NCBI GenBank assembly: GCA_022563405.1
Contig: JADFNK010000029.1
Span: 1 to 32,091, forward strand
DNA from: Gemmatimonadota bacterium
GTDB taxonomy: Bacteria; Gemmatimonadota; Gemmatimonadetes; Longimicrobiales; Gaopeijiaceae
Length of the DNA stretch: 32,091 bases
Reading direction: 5' to 3'
Both the position numbers and the translations under genes were made by a program. Shown here piece after piece: positions 16,685-25,224 of this stretch (positions are counted from its first letter, which is position 1; each line of letters begins with the position of its first letter). The notes below the pieces were generated by a model. The model was not told the DNA's origin and ran no database searches. It saw nothing but the letters and a program-made list of their open reading frames with translations.

Positions 16685-18865
16685 ATGCGCCAAACTTCAG
16701 TCTTCTTTCTTATTCTGACCTTGCTTTCGTGTTCGCCGACCGGATCGGTGATCGCCATTCGGGTCGTGTCCACCCAGGCCCATCTGGTCAGCGGTGGGGA
16801 TGCGCTCATCGAAGTTCTCGCGTCCGCGTCCTCCGTGGACGAGCTTCAACTCACGGTCAACGGCGAAACCCAGACCGTCGAGTTCGCCGTCACGAACGCG
16901 GCGGACGGAACCGCTTCTTATCGAGCCTTGGTCACGGATCTCCGGGTCGGTGACAACACCATCGAAGTGGACGTGGGCTACGGCAGCGCCCAAATCGGCG
17001 TAGTCAACTACCCGATCACCGGCCCCATCATTTCTGGCCCTCAGCAGGAGCCCTATTTCTGCCTGGCGGAGTTGGCTCCGGGACGGAGCGGGAAGCCGAG
17101 GTTCGCGCTCGGCAACGGGGAGTTCTTGGACGACACATCCCTCGACGGGTCTTGCTCGCTGCCTACACGGGTCGACTACGTGTACCGATCGACCACGCCG
17201 GACGCCGGATTCCTGCCCTTCGCCGACACCGGCCAGCGGCCCCCGGACCTCGCCGCGATCACGACGATCGAAGGTGTCAGAGCGCCGTACATCGTCCGGA
17301 TCGAGACGGGAACGATCAATCGAGCCATCTACCAGACCGCCATCCTACACGACCCCGCGGGGCCGGCGGCATCGCCGCTGTCTCCGCCCGCTGCTTGGAA
17401 CGGGCGCTTGGTCTACACGTACGGCGGCGGTTGCGAGGCGGGCTATTTCCAGGGTGCGAGCACGGGCGGAGTCCTCCGAGACAACCTGCTGAGTAAGGGT
17501 TACGCCGTCGCGTCGTCGACGCTGAACGTCAACGCGCAGGGAGGTTGTAACGACGTGCTCTCGGCCGAAACCACGATGATGGTCAAGGAGCGCTTCATCG
17601 AGGCGTACGGTGAGCCTCGGTACACGATAGGCAACGGCGGTTCGGGTGGCGCCATGCAGCAACTCCTCATTGCGGGCGCGTACCCGGGGCTCCTCGACGG
17701 AATCATCCCCAGCCTCACGTTCTCGGACGCCGTGACGTATTTCATCGACACGCAGGAATGCAGCCTCCCACTGAGAAACTTTCTCAATGACGAAAAGCGC
17801 GGAATCAGCGAGGACGTAAAGGCCGCGATCGGGGCCTGGTCCATGTGGTCCGTGTGCGACCGTTCCCTCGGTACCCGACCGGCGCGGATCTCCCCGTACG
17901 ATTGCTCCGCTCAGATCCCGATGGCGAAGCGGTACGACGCCGCCGAGAACCCGGACGGAGTGCGATGCTCCATCTACGATGGAATGAGAAACATCTTCGG
18001 CGAGGCGGTCTTCGCCGGCATCAACAGCGAGAGACCTTTCGCCCGGAGCCCGCACGACAACGTCGGCGTTCAGTATGGACTCGCCACGCTCAATGAGGGG
18101 ATCATCGACAAAGCACTCTTCCTCGAGCTGAACGAAGCGATGGGCGGCTGGGACATCGACTTCCAGCCGCAGCAGGAACGCACCGTCGGAGACGACGACG
18201 CCATTCGTGCCGCCTACGAGACCGGGCGGGTGACCAGCGGTGGGGCGGGCCTGTCTCAGGTCCCGATCATCGACGATCGGAGCTACCTGGACCATCAGGG
18301 GAATTTCCACGCCAGCATCTACTCCTTCACGACACGCGCCCGGCTCGAGCGAGACAACGGCCACGCCGACAACTACATCATCCGACGGCACCTCGGCAAC
18401 GTCTCTCTGGGTGAGGAAAACCTCGCGCTGATGGACCAGTGGCTGGCAAACATCCAGGCGGACCGCTCCGACCTGCAGACCCTGGAGAAGATCGTTCGGG
18501 CCAAACCCCCCGAGCTCCAGGATGACTGCTGGACCGAATCCGGTGAGCGGATCGTCGAGAAAGCGGTGTTCGATAAAGACAGACTCTTCGACAACACTCG
18601 CGGCGCCTGCAACGAGCTCTATCCACCCCACGCCGGCCTTCGGCTGGTTGCGGGTGGACCGTTGAGTAACGACGTGTTCAAGTGCCAGTTGAAGCCGATC
18701 GACTACTCAGACTATGAAGTCGAGTTCACGGATTCCGAGAAGAGGCGCCTCGAGGCGATTTTCGATCAGGGTGTCTGCGATTGGTCCCGACCAGGCGTAC
18801 ACCAGGCGGTCAATCGGACCTGGCTCTCGTACGGGCCGTCGCCGGCGAACCGGTACGAACCCTGA
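16685..18865 (+). CDS. DUF6351 family lipoprotein, tannase-like alpha/beta hydrolase
   Basis: 726 residues. The N-terminus has a hydrophobic stretch ending L-L-S-C16, a lipobox. Residues ~24-112 form an Ig-like beta domain. The rest resembles the DUF6351/tannase-type alpha/beta-hydrolase fold: WNGRLVYTYGGGCEAGY, KGYAVASSTLN, then G-N-G-G-S320-G-G-A-M as the nucleophile elbow. A late Asp (IIDDRSYLD) and His (GHADNYIIRRH) are candidates for the rest of the triad. Paired cysteines suggest disulfides and an extracytoplasmic location. Likely an esterase or hydrolase of unknown substrate. ATG 16685 follows AGGGA at a workable distance. No terminator with a T-run was found after it; a 12-bp palindrome at 18930-18941 lies in the convergent gap. 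Confidence 0.85.
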   Translation: MRQTSVFFLILTLLSCSPTGSVIAIRVVSTQAHLVSGGDALIEVLASASSVDELQLTVNGETQTVEFAVTNAADGTASYRALVTDLRVGDNTIEVDVGYGSAQIGVVNYPITGPIISGPQQEPYFCLAELAPGRSGKPRFALGNGEFLDDTSLDGSCSLPTRVDYVYRSTTPDAGFLPFADTGQRPPDLAAITTIEGVRAPYIVRIETGTINRAIYQTAILHDPAGPAASPLSPPAAWNGRLVYTYGGGCEAGYFQGASTGGVLRDNLLSKGYAVASSTLNVNAQGGCNDVLSAETTMMVKERFIEAYGEPRYTIGNGGSGGAMQQLLIAGAYPGLLDGIIPSLTFSDAVTYFIDTQECSLPLRNFLNDEKRGISEDVKAAIGAWSMWSVCDRSLGTRPARISPYDCSAQIPMAKRYDAAENPDGVRCSIYDGMRNIFGEAVFAGINSERPFARSPHDNVGVQYGLATLNEGIIDKALFLELNEAMGGWDIDFQPQQERTVGDDDAIRAAYETGRVTSGGAGLSQVPIIDDRSYLDHQGNFHASIYSFTTRARLERDNGHADNYIIRRHLGNVSLGEENLALMDQWLANIQADRSDLQTLEKIVRAKPPELQDDCWTESGERIVEKAVFDKDRLFDNTRGACNELYPPHAGLRLVAGGPLSNDVFKCQLKPIDYSDYEVEFTDSEKRRLEAIFDQGVCDWSRPGVHQAVNRTWLSYGPSPANRYEP

Positions 18866-18929
18866 GGGCCCTGGGTCGGATCGGCAGCGGAGGACCCTGA
18901 GTAGTTTCGTGAGAGAGAGACCCGCTCAG

Positions 18930-18941
18930 AAGGGCGCCCTT
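18930..18941. terminator. 12-bp palindrome in the convergent gap
   Basis: AAGGGCGCCCTT is a perfect palindrome three bases past the aminotransferase stop codon, between convergent genes. A hairpin would need to open its central bases to form a loop, and no T-tract follows. It is only a weak candidate for a terminator or protein site. Confidence 0.3.
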
Positions 18942-18943
18942 AC

Positions 18944-20218
18944 CTATCTTTCGCCATCCACCGGATACGGAGCACCCAGACGCCACTCGGGGTTAGCCTC
19001 CAGAAACGCCTGTACTCTGTCTTCCCGGCTCAATGCCTCGGGAATGAAGTCCAGCGCCTGTTGCAGCCGCTCGTCGGACGCGCCGCAACCGAAGCGCAAG
19101 AAGCCCTCCCCCGCTTCGCCGAAGCACTCCCCGCCCAGACACGCGACGCCGAACTCGTCGTCGGCGCCTTCCAACAGGTAGGTAGCCAAACCGTGGCTGG
19201 TGATGCCCAGCCGATTGCAGACGCTGGACACGTCGGAAAAGACGTAGAACGTGGCGCGGGGCTCGAGGGTGTGGAAGCCCTCGATGCGGTTGAATCCGTC
19301 GGTCAGCAAGGTCACCTTCCGCCGGAATTTCTCCATCACCGCATCCCGCTCGGAGCGGCCCAGTTCGAGCGCGGCTTTCCCGGCGATCTGCACGAATGGT
19401 GGAGTGCACGAGAGCGTCGTGTTGATCATCGTGGCGATCGAATCGGTGGTGGTCGGCGATGATACCGCAAAGCCGAGTCGCCAACCGCCCATGCTGTAGG
19501 ACTTGCTGAACGTATAAGCGGCGACCCCATGGTCCAGCATGTCAGGCTGAGCCATCAGTGAATGGTGGCGACCTTTCCACACCATATGGCAGTAGGGCTC
19601 GTCACTGAATACGGCGATCTGCTCGCCTCGAATCAGGTCGGCGATGCCACGGAGGTCCTCCTCGGTCGCCACACCGCCGGTCGGGTTGTGCGGCGAGTTG
19701 AGGAAGATCGCTTTTGGTGAAGGGTCCTCGGCCAGAAAGCGCTCGATATCGGCGATGTCCGGCCGAAAGTCGTTCGCCTGCTTGAGGGCGGCGAACACCG
19801 GCCGGCCACCACGTCGCTCGATGTTCGGCACATAAGTCGGAAAATAGGGGCTGAAGACCAATACGCCGTCCCCCGGGCTCAAGAACGCCTCGCAGAAGAA
19901 CTGCTCGAAGACCTTGGCGCCCGGAGCCACCACCACGTTCTCACGCTCGGCAGGGACGCCGAACTCTTCGCGAACGAATCGAGCCGCCGCATCACGGAAT
20001 TCGGGCAAGCCGGGCGACGGGCAGTAACGGGTTTGATTCTGCTCGATGGCTTGAATGCCGGCGGCCTTGGCCGGAGCAACGGAGTCGAAGGGACTGTCAC
20101 CGATTTCCAGCTCGACCACGTCCTTCCCCGCGGCTTGCAGCTGCTTGGCGGTGGCGAGAACGGTGAACGCCGTTTCGGCGGTCAGGGATTTCGCGAAGGT
20201 GCTGAGTTCAACGGTCAC
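18944..20218 (-). CDS. Class I/II pyridoxal-phosphate aminotransferase
   Basis: 424 residues, fold-type I aspartate-aminotransferase-like. Landmarks: YCPSPGLPEFRDAAARF near 65-81, SPYFPTY at 123-129, the N-P-T-G element in SPHNPTG (N178), D206 in FSDEPY (pyridine nitrogen contact), the Schiff-base lysine K239 in TFSKSYSMGGWRLG, and a C-terminal substrate-carboxylate Arg in FLRFGCG. Cytoplasmic. It transfers the amino group of an amino acid to a 2-oxo acid; specificity cannot be read, although aspartate- or alanine-type substrates are common in this group. Start set at GTG 20218 because the homology begins with TVELSTFAKSL; the frame runs to 20284 upstream without homology. Stands alone between convergent and divergent neighbours. 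Confidence 0.92.
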   Translation of the reverse strand: MTVELSTFAKSLTAETAFTVLATAKQLQAAGKDVVELEIGDSPFDSVAPAKAAGIQAIEQNQTRYCPSPGLPEFRDAAARFVREEFGVPAERENVVVAPGAKVFEQFFCEAFLSPGDGVLVFSPYFPTYVPNIERRGGRPVFAALKQANDFRPDIADIERFLAEDPSPKAIFLNSPHNPTGGVATEEDLRGIADLIRGEQIAVFSDEPYCHMVWKGRHHSLMAQPDMLDHGVAAYTFSKSYSMGGWRLGFAVSSPTTTDSIATMINTTLSCTPPFVQIAGKAALELGRSERDAVMEKFRRKVTLLTDGFNRIEGFHTLEPRATFYVFSDVSSVCNRLGITSHGLATYLLEGADDEFGVACLGGECFGEAGEGFLRFGCGASDERLQQALDFIPEALSREDRVQAFLEANPEWRLGAPYPVDGER

Positions 20219-20313
20219 GGTTTCTCGGTGGGTGTGAGGGGCGTGCGTGCATCGGAGGGAGTCCACCTTCCGACGAGGGCACACAAGATGCGCCCGAATC
20301 CAGCCGGGTCACA

Positions 20314-20329
20314 AGCTCTCCCCCGAGAG
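20314..20329. promoter_or_regulatory. Hairpin GCTCTC-cccc-GAGAGC between divergent genes
   Basis: Perfect 6-bp stem with a CCCC loop in the 239-bp divergent region between the aminotransferase (start 20218) and M28 peptidase (start 20458) genes. It might be a 5'-UTR structure or an operator. Nothing else gene-like is visible in 20219-20457. Confidence 0.35.
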
Positions 20330-20457
20330 CGGCGCCATACGTGCCCCAACCGTTTCCCCGTGCCCATGCCGGTCGTACACTAACCGTCGATTCCAGAATG
20401 ATCAGAGGACTCCTTAAGAAACACGCTCTCTTCGACCACGATCTCCGGAGAATTTTG

Positions 20458-22713
20458 ATGCCGCACCAAACAAGAACGCTCATCGCCATCTTGGGCCCAC
20501 TGCTGTGGCTGGCCCCACCCTCACAGGCCCAGGAAGCACCCATGCTGGGTTTTACGTCCGAATCCGCCGAGGCCCAGCGCCAGCTCGAGGCTCTCTTCGA
20601 CGAACAGATGAACCGCGACAATCTGAGGGAGTGGATGCAGCGGATCACATCGGAGCCGTTCTACGTGGGCACGCCCCACAACAAGGAGAACGCGGAGTGG
20701 GTGGCCGACCTTTTCAGGGAGTGGGGATACGACACGGAGATCGTCGAATACCAGGTGCTCTTCCCCAAGCCCCGCATCCGGGAGGTGGAAATGGTGGCAC
20801 CCGAATATTATCGGGCGCTCCTGGCCGAGCCGGTCCTGGACGCGGACGCCACATCCGGCGTGGACGGACGCCTACCCACCTACAACGCCTACTCGGCTGA
20901 CGGAGATGTGACCGGAGAGTTGGTCTACGTGAACCAAGGAACTCCGGACGACTACGAGGAGCTCGACCGGCGCGGCATCGACGTCCGTGGCAAGATCGTC
21001 ATCGCGCGGTACGGGGGCTCCTGGCGGGGGATCAAGCCCAAGGTCGCCCACGAGCACGGCGCGCTGGCTACCATCCTCTACTCCGATCCCAGGGACGACG
21101 GATACTTCCAGGGAGACGTGTATCCGGACGGTCCCTACAAGATGGCCCAGGGAGTCCAGCGCGGCTCGGTCATGGACATGCCGGTCTACCCGGGCGACCC
21201 GCTCACGCCGTTCGTCGCGGCGACCGCAGACGCGGAACGTATGACCGTGGAGGAGTCTCCGACGATCATGAAGATCCCGGTAATACCCCTGTCGTATTCC
21301 GACGCCCTGCCACTGCTGAGGGCCCTGACCGGACCGGTCGCTCCACAGGCCTGGCGGGGTGCCCTGCCGATCACCTACCACTTGGGCCCGGGCCCCGCCA
21401 CCGTTCGAGTCCATCTGGAGTTCGACTGGAACCTGGAGCCCGCGTACAACGTGATCGCGCGCATGGAGGGCTCGGAGTACCCGGACGAGTGGATCATCCG
21501 TGGTAACCACCGGGACGGCTGGGCGATGGGTGCCGCCGACCCGGCCAGCGGCCACGTCGCCATGATGGAGGAAGCCCGCGCCATCGGGGTCCTGGCCCGT
21601 GGCGGCCAGCGGCCCAAGCGCACGATCGTCTTCACCTCCTGGGACGCCGAGGAGCCGGGGCTGATCGGGTCGACCGAGTGGGTCGAGCACCACGCAGACG
21701 AACTCCGCGAAAAGGCCGTCGCCTACATCAACACCGACGGAAGCGGACGCGGCTTCCTGAACATCGGCGGTTCCCACACCCTCGAGCGGATGGCGAACGA
21801 GGTGGCCCGCGACGTGGAGGATCCGCAGACCGGGGTGTCGGTCTGGCAGCGAACACAGGCACGCCGCGCGGTCTCCGGTAACGCCGAGGCCACCACCCGA
21901 CCGGACTTACGCATCAGCCCGCTCGGATCGGGATCGGACTACACGCCGTTCCTCCAGCACCTGGGTGTCGCGTCTCTGAACGTGAGTTACGGGGGCGAGA
22001 ATCGTGGGGGCTCCTACCATTCCCAATACGACTCGTTCGACCACTACACCCGATTCGGGGATCCCGGCTTCTACTACGGAGTCACCCTGGCGAAGACCAC
22101 GGGGCGGATGACCCTTCGCCTGGCGAACGCCGACGTGCTGCCGATGCGCTTCGCCAACTTCGTGGACAACGTCAGCTTGTACGTCGAGGAGGTCATCGAG
22201 CTCCTGGACGAAACGCGGACCTCCACCGAGCGCGAGAACGAGTTGGTGGAGATGAACGCCTACGTCCTGGCGGCCGATCCGACCCAGACGTACGTCCCCC
22301 CCACGGCCAAGGATGAGGTTCCGTACCTGAGCTTCGCCTCGCTACAGAACGCGATGCGTGAGATCGAGCGGAGTGCCAATACTCTCGACGGGGAGATCCG
22401 GCGGGTGCTGGAGTCCGGACTCACACGGGCTCAGCAGGCTGATGTGAACCAGGTGCTCATCAGCACCGAGCGCCTCATGACGAATGACGAGGGGCTGCCG
22501 CGGAGACCTTGGTTCAGACATCAGATATACGCACCTGGCTTCTACACGGGATACGGGGTCAAGACGCTCCCGGGCATTCGAGAGGCCATCGAGCAGCGGA
22601 ACTGGGAGGAAGCCAGCGAGCAGATCGAGCTCGTTGCCGACATGCTGATACGGGTCTCGGACGCGCTCGAACGCGCGGCACGGATCCTGGAGGGGAACGA
22701 GATCGCGCAGTGA
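20458..22713 (+). CDS. Secreted M28B metallopeptidase (glutamate carboxypeptidase II-like)
   Basis: 751 residues with a signal peptide (1-25, ending PSQAQ). Residues ~140-300 include a protease-associated domain (GKIVIARYGGSWRG). The catalytic core carries the expected two-zinc ligands: H351 (GNHRDGW), bridging D361 (GAADPASG), E398 as general base with E399 as ligand (DAEEPGLIGS), D427 (INTDGSG) and H521 (SYHSQYD). The C-terminal ~600-750 is a helical, transferrin-receptor-like dimerisation domain. This is the human PSMA/NAALADase architecture: the enzyme removes C-terminal residues, often glutamate, from peptides outside the inner membrane. ATG 20458 is chosen because GGAG lies seven bases upstream and the signal peptide starts there. 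Its stop is three bases from the convergent TetR stop. Confidence 0.95.
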   Translation: MPHQTRTLIAILGPLLWLAPPSQAQEAPMLGFTSESAEAQRQLEALFDEQMNRDNLREWMQRITSEPFYVGTPHNKENAEWVADLFREWGYDTEIVEYQVLFPKPRIREVEMVAPEYYRALLAEPVLDADATSGVDGRLPTYNAYSADGDVTGELVYVNQGTPDDYEELDRRGIDVRGKIVIARYGGSWRGIKPKVAHEHGALATILYSDPRDDGYFQGDVYPDGPYKMAQGVQRGSVMDMPVYPGDPLTPFVAATADAERMTVEESPTIMKIPVIPLSYSDALPLLRALTGPVAPQAWRGALPITYHLGPGPATVRVHLEFDWNLEPAYNVIARMEGSEYPDEWIIRGNHRDGWAMGAADPASGHVAMMEEARAIGVLARGGQRPKRTIVFTSWDAEEPGLIGSTEWVEHHADELREKAVAYINTDGSGRGFLNIGGSHTLERMANEVARDVEDPQTGVSVWQRTQARRAVSGNAEATTRPDLRISPLGSGSDYTPFLQHLGVASLNVSYGGENRGGSYHSQYDSFDHYTRFGDPGFYYGVTLAKTTGRMTLRLANADVLPMRFANFVDNVSLYVEEVIELLDETRTSTERENELVEMNAYVLAADPTQTYVPPTAKDEVPYLSFASLQNAMREIERSANTLDGEIRRVLESGLTRAQQADVNQVLISTERLMTNDEGLPRRPWFRHQIYAPGFYTGYGVKTLPGIREAIEQRNWEEASEQIELVADMLIRVSDALERAARILEGNEIAQ

Positions 22714-22716
22714 GGG

Positions 22717-23472
22717 CTAAGAAACGGCCTTCACGAACAGTGCCGTTATCTGCTCGGCAAGGGCGGCCGGGTCCCCGACCTCTTCACCGAAAAGCCGCGG
22801 GTAAATCACAGCATTTGCCATGATCATCCCCATCAAACAGGCGGCTGCAAAGCGAGCGTCGATCTCCGGCGGAAGCCCAGCCGCCTCGAGCATGGGCACC
22901 AGCGGTATCTCCGCTTGATCGGCCCGCATGCGCTGGAATGCCTGCCGAGTGACGCGATCAGGCGCGATGACGAGGCCGAACAGGTCTCGCTGATTCTCCA
23001 CGATTTGGAACACACCCGTCACGAAGGCGGCTATTGTGTCCTCGAATGTCCCCAGGGCGGCGAAACGCTCGAACGGCAGACTCCTCGGTCCCCTCTCGGA
23101 GATGAGCGCGAAGATGAGCCCCTCTTTGTCATCGAAGTGGTTGTAGACCGTCATCGGACTTACGCCGGCCCGCTCGGCGATACCCTGGATCGTTGCGCCG
23201 TGGATGCCCGCCCGCGTGAACTCGGTCAGGGCGGCGTCCAGGACCCTCGCTCGGTTGTCGGACCGATCCAGGGAAGCGGCGGCCCCTCGCGCCGTACACA
23301 GCTCGGACCGAAGCCCCGCAACACTTCCGAACCGGCGGTAGACCGTAGCGCGCGACAGACCGGCCTCTGATGCCACCCGAGCCATCGTAAACTCTTTTGG
23401 ACAGGTCTCGATGAGGCGCACCGCCGCATCGAGGATGCGCTCCCGGACATCGAGTGAGGGTTCTCGTTTCAT
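22717..23472 (-). CDS. TetR family regulator with two tandem N-terminal HTH domains
   Basis: 251 residues. Two complete TetR_N domains lie in series: residues 10-55 (ERILDAAVRLIE, then VASEAGLSRATVYRRFGS) and 75-120 (ARVLDAALTEFT, then IAERAGVSPMTVYNHFDDKEGL). The remainder is one helical ligand/dimer domain. Ordinary TetR repressors have a single HTH; tandem forms are known but uncommon. The gene is divergent from the RND efflux operon across 201 bp containing direct repeats and palindromes, so it very likely represses that operon and itself and is released by a pump substrate. ATG 23472 is taken; ATG 23499 adds nine residues, and neither has a clear ribosome site. Confidence 0.93.
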   Translation of the reverse strand: MKREPSLDVRERILDAAVRLIETCPKEFTMARVASEAGLSRATVYRRFGSVAGLRSELCTARGAAASLDRSDNRARVLDAALTEFTRAGIHGATIQGIAERAGVSPMTVYNHFDDKEGLIFALISERGPRSLPFERFAALGTFEDTIAAFVTGVFQIVENQRDLFGLVIAPDRVTRQAFQRMRADQAEIPLVPMLEAAGLPPEIDARFAAACLMGMIMANAVIYPRLFGEEVGDPAALAEQITALFVKAVS

Positions 23473-23504
23473 GAATAGAGCATAGTTCGGCGAAGGCATG
23501 CTAA

Positions 23505-23570
23505 GACAACCTGCACGCTCTATCGAGACAGCCTGCGCGCTCCTATTGGGACTGCTTGCTCGCTCTGATA
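23505..23570. repeat. Three imperfect direct repeats, 22-23 bp apart
   Basis: Copies begin at 23505, 23527 and 23550. Over their first 16 positions 12 are invariant, giving the pattern GACnnCnTGCnCGCTC. The spacing of 22 and 23 bp is about two helical turns, so a protein could bind all three on one DNA face. They lie between tetR and the efflux genes, just upstream of the AT-rich promoter of the pump operon. They are probably regulator-binding sites. Confidence 0.8.
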
Positions 23571-23593
23571 CAATTATATAGTATCACTATAAC
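23566..23593. promoter_or_regulatory. Overlapping palindromes and divergent -10 elements of the tetR/RND locus
   Basis: TGATAC-N9-GTATCA (23566-23586) is a perfect 6+6 inverted repeat, and TATAGT-atc-ACTATA (23577-23591) is a second palindrome overlapping it. The segment is strikingly AT-rich in a GC-rich window. On the minus strand TATAAT occurs at 23573-23578, a perfect sigma-70 -10 hexamer pointing toward tetR. On the plus strand TATAGT (23577-23582) or TATAAC (23588-23593) could be the -10 for the pump operon. Convincing -35 boxes are not visible. A repressor bound here would block both promoters. Confidence 0.65.
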
Positions 23594-23673
23594 TACGTGT
23601 CACAACAGCCCCCCTCACGACGGACCGTCCACGTCGTGTCACCGGGAGCTCGCAGAGTCTTACCATCGAGCCA

Positions 23674-25224
23674 ATGAACATGGTGCACCACATCAGAGCG
23701 AAGATCCGGTCTCGACGAAGCGGAGCCCTGGCCCTCGTGGCCGCGGCAGGTTGCTCATTGGCTGCGGCGAGCTGCTCTTTCGCCCCGGAGCCTGAGCTTC
23801 CCCAGCCTGTGGCGGATCTGCCCGAAACCTTCTTGGAATCGGAGGCCGTAGGCGTATACGCCCCGAGCGAGTGGTGGCGCGACTTCAATGACCCCACGCT
23901 CGACGCCCTGATCGACTCTGCGCTCGTCTCCAACCTCGACCTGGTGGAAGCCGTCGCGCGGGTCGAACAGGCACGGGCCCAGTCGGGCATCGCGTGGGCG
24001 GATCTCTTCCCGCAGGTCCAAGTGGGCGCGGATGCGAGCCGCACGAGCCAGCCCGCGAACACCGGGATCGGTGGAGCCTTGGGTGGACTGGGAGGTGACT
24101 CCGTCCAAGCCGGTCCGAGGTTCAACCGCTTCAACTTCACCACCTACTCCGCGTCGTTGGGATTCTCCTGGGAGTTGGATTTTTGGGGCCGCGCCCGCAA
24201 CGACAGGCGTGCAGCCGTGGCCGATCTCATGGCGTCTCGGGCGGATCTGCACGCCGCGCGGCTCGGAGTCCTATCCGAGACGATCTCTACGTACTTCCAG
24301 ATCGTCGACTTGCGGGAGCGCGTGGAGCTGACAGGTGAGACGGTCGACGTCCTGCAGGAGCGAGAGACGCTGACCGAAACACGCTACGACCGAGGACTGG
24401 TTTCCTCGCTGGAGATGTACCAGGTACGGCTCGACCTGCGAACCGTGCAGGCCAGCCTTCCACAGATCGAGACGCAACTCAACGATGCCGAGGGCCGTAT
24501 GGCGGTGCTCCTCGGGAGGTTCGCTGGCCGCATCGACGACCTCCTTGGTGCGGACCTGGATCCGACTCCGTCGCTCGGTCCAATCGACACGGGGATCCCC
24601 GCCGACCTGCTTCTGCAACGCCCCGACTTGCGTGCCGCGGCCGAGCGACTGGAGGCAGCCCGCTTCCGCGTGGGAGCGCGCAAGGCCCAGCTTCTTCCCA
24701 CACTTTCGTTGTCCGGATCGGTCGGGCAGCAGAGTGGAGGTTTGGGCGGGCTGTTCAACGCCGGTCAGTGGTTCACCAATCTACTCGCCGGGCTGACCGC
24801 CCCGATCTTCCAAGGCGGACGGTTACGCAACAACGTGAAGGCCGCCGAAGCGCAGTACATCCAGTTCGCCGCTGCCTTCGGCCGCACGGTTCTGACCGCT
24901 GTCTACGAGGTGGAGACGTCTCTCATGCGTTATGAAGAGGAGCGAGAGCGTTACGCCTTCCTGACTTCGCAGCTCGAGGAGGCACAGGCCGCTTCGGATC
25001 TGCAAGCCCGACGGTATGCTGCGGGCGTGGCGGGCTACACCGACTACCTCGATGCGCTCCGAACGCTGCTCGGTGTGCAGTCCACCCTGTCGGAGGCAGG
25101 AACGGAGCTCGGGCTGGCCCGACTGGCCGTGCACCGGAGCCTGGGCGGTGGATGGACCACGGAAGCTCCTCAACCCGTGTTGGGCTTGGTGCCCACCCAA
25201 GCACTCATCGAGGAGATTCCGTGA
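23674..25224 (+). CDS. TolC-like outer-membrane factor lipoprotein of an RND pump
   Basis: 516 residues. The N-terminus is basic, then hydrophobic, with lipobox candidates at C27 (AAGC) and C34 (AASC). The mature protein has the two repeated OEP domains of NodT/OprM-type channels: WWRDFNDPTLDALIDSAL with LVEAVARVEQARAQ, FSWELDFWGRARNDRRAAVADL, and the second copy from IPADLLLQRPDLRAAAERLEAA through APIFQGGRLRNNVKAAEAQY and YAAGVAGYTDYLDA. Such trimeric channels carry drugs or metabolites across the outer membrane. It is the first gene of the efflux operon and ends in GTGA overlapping the membrane-fusion gene. ATG 23674 and ATG 23680 are both possible. Probably regulated by the divergent TetR. 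Confidence 0.95.
   Translation: MNMVHHIRAKIRSRRSGALALVAAAGCSLAAASCSFAPEPELPQPVADLPETFLESEAVGVYAPSEWWRDFNDPTLDALIDSALVSNLDLVEAVARVEQARAQSGIAWADLFPQVQVGADASRTSQPANTGIGGALGGLGGDSVQAGPRFNRFNFTTYSASLGFSWELDFWGRARNDRRAAVADLMASRADLHAARLGVLSETISTYFQIVDLRERVELTGETVDVLQERETLTETRYDRGLVSSLEMYQVRLDLRTVQASLPQIETQLNDAEGRMAVLLGRFAGRIDDLLGADLDPTPSLGPIDTGIPADLLLQRPDLRAAAERLEAARFRVGARKAQLLPTLSLSGSVGQQSGGLGGLFNAGQWFTNLLAGLTAPIFQGGRLRNNVKAAEAQYIQFAAAFGRTVLTAVYEVETSLMRYEEERERYAFLTSQLEEAQAASDLQARRYAAGVAGYTDYLDALRTLLGVQSTLSEAGTELGLARLAVHRSLGGGWTTEAPQPVLGLVPTQALIEEIP

Noticed and set aside
17345..18631. Minus-strand open frame of 428 codons opposite the DUF6351 gene
   Set aside because: Antisense shadow of a gene with a signal peptide and clear catalytic motif; no recognisable protein features of its own.
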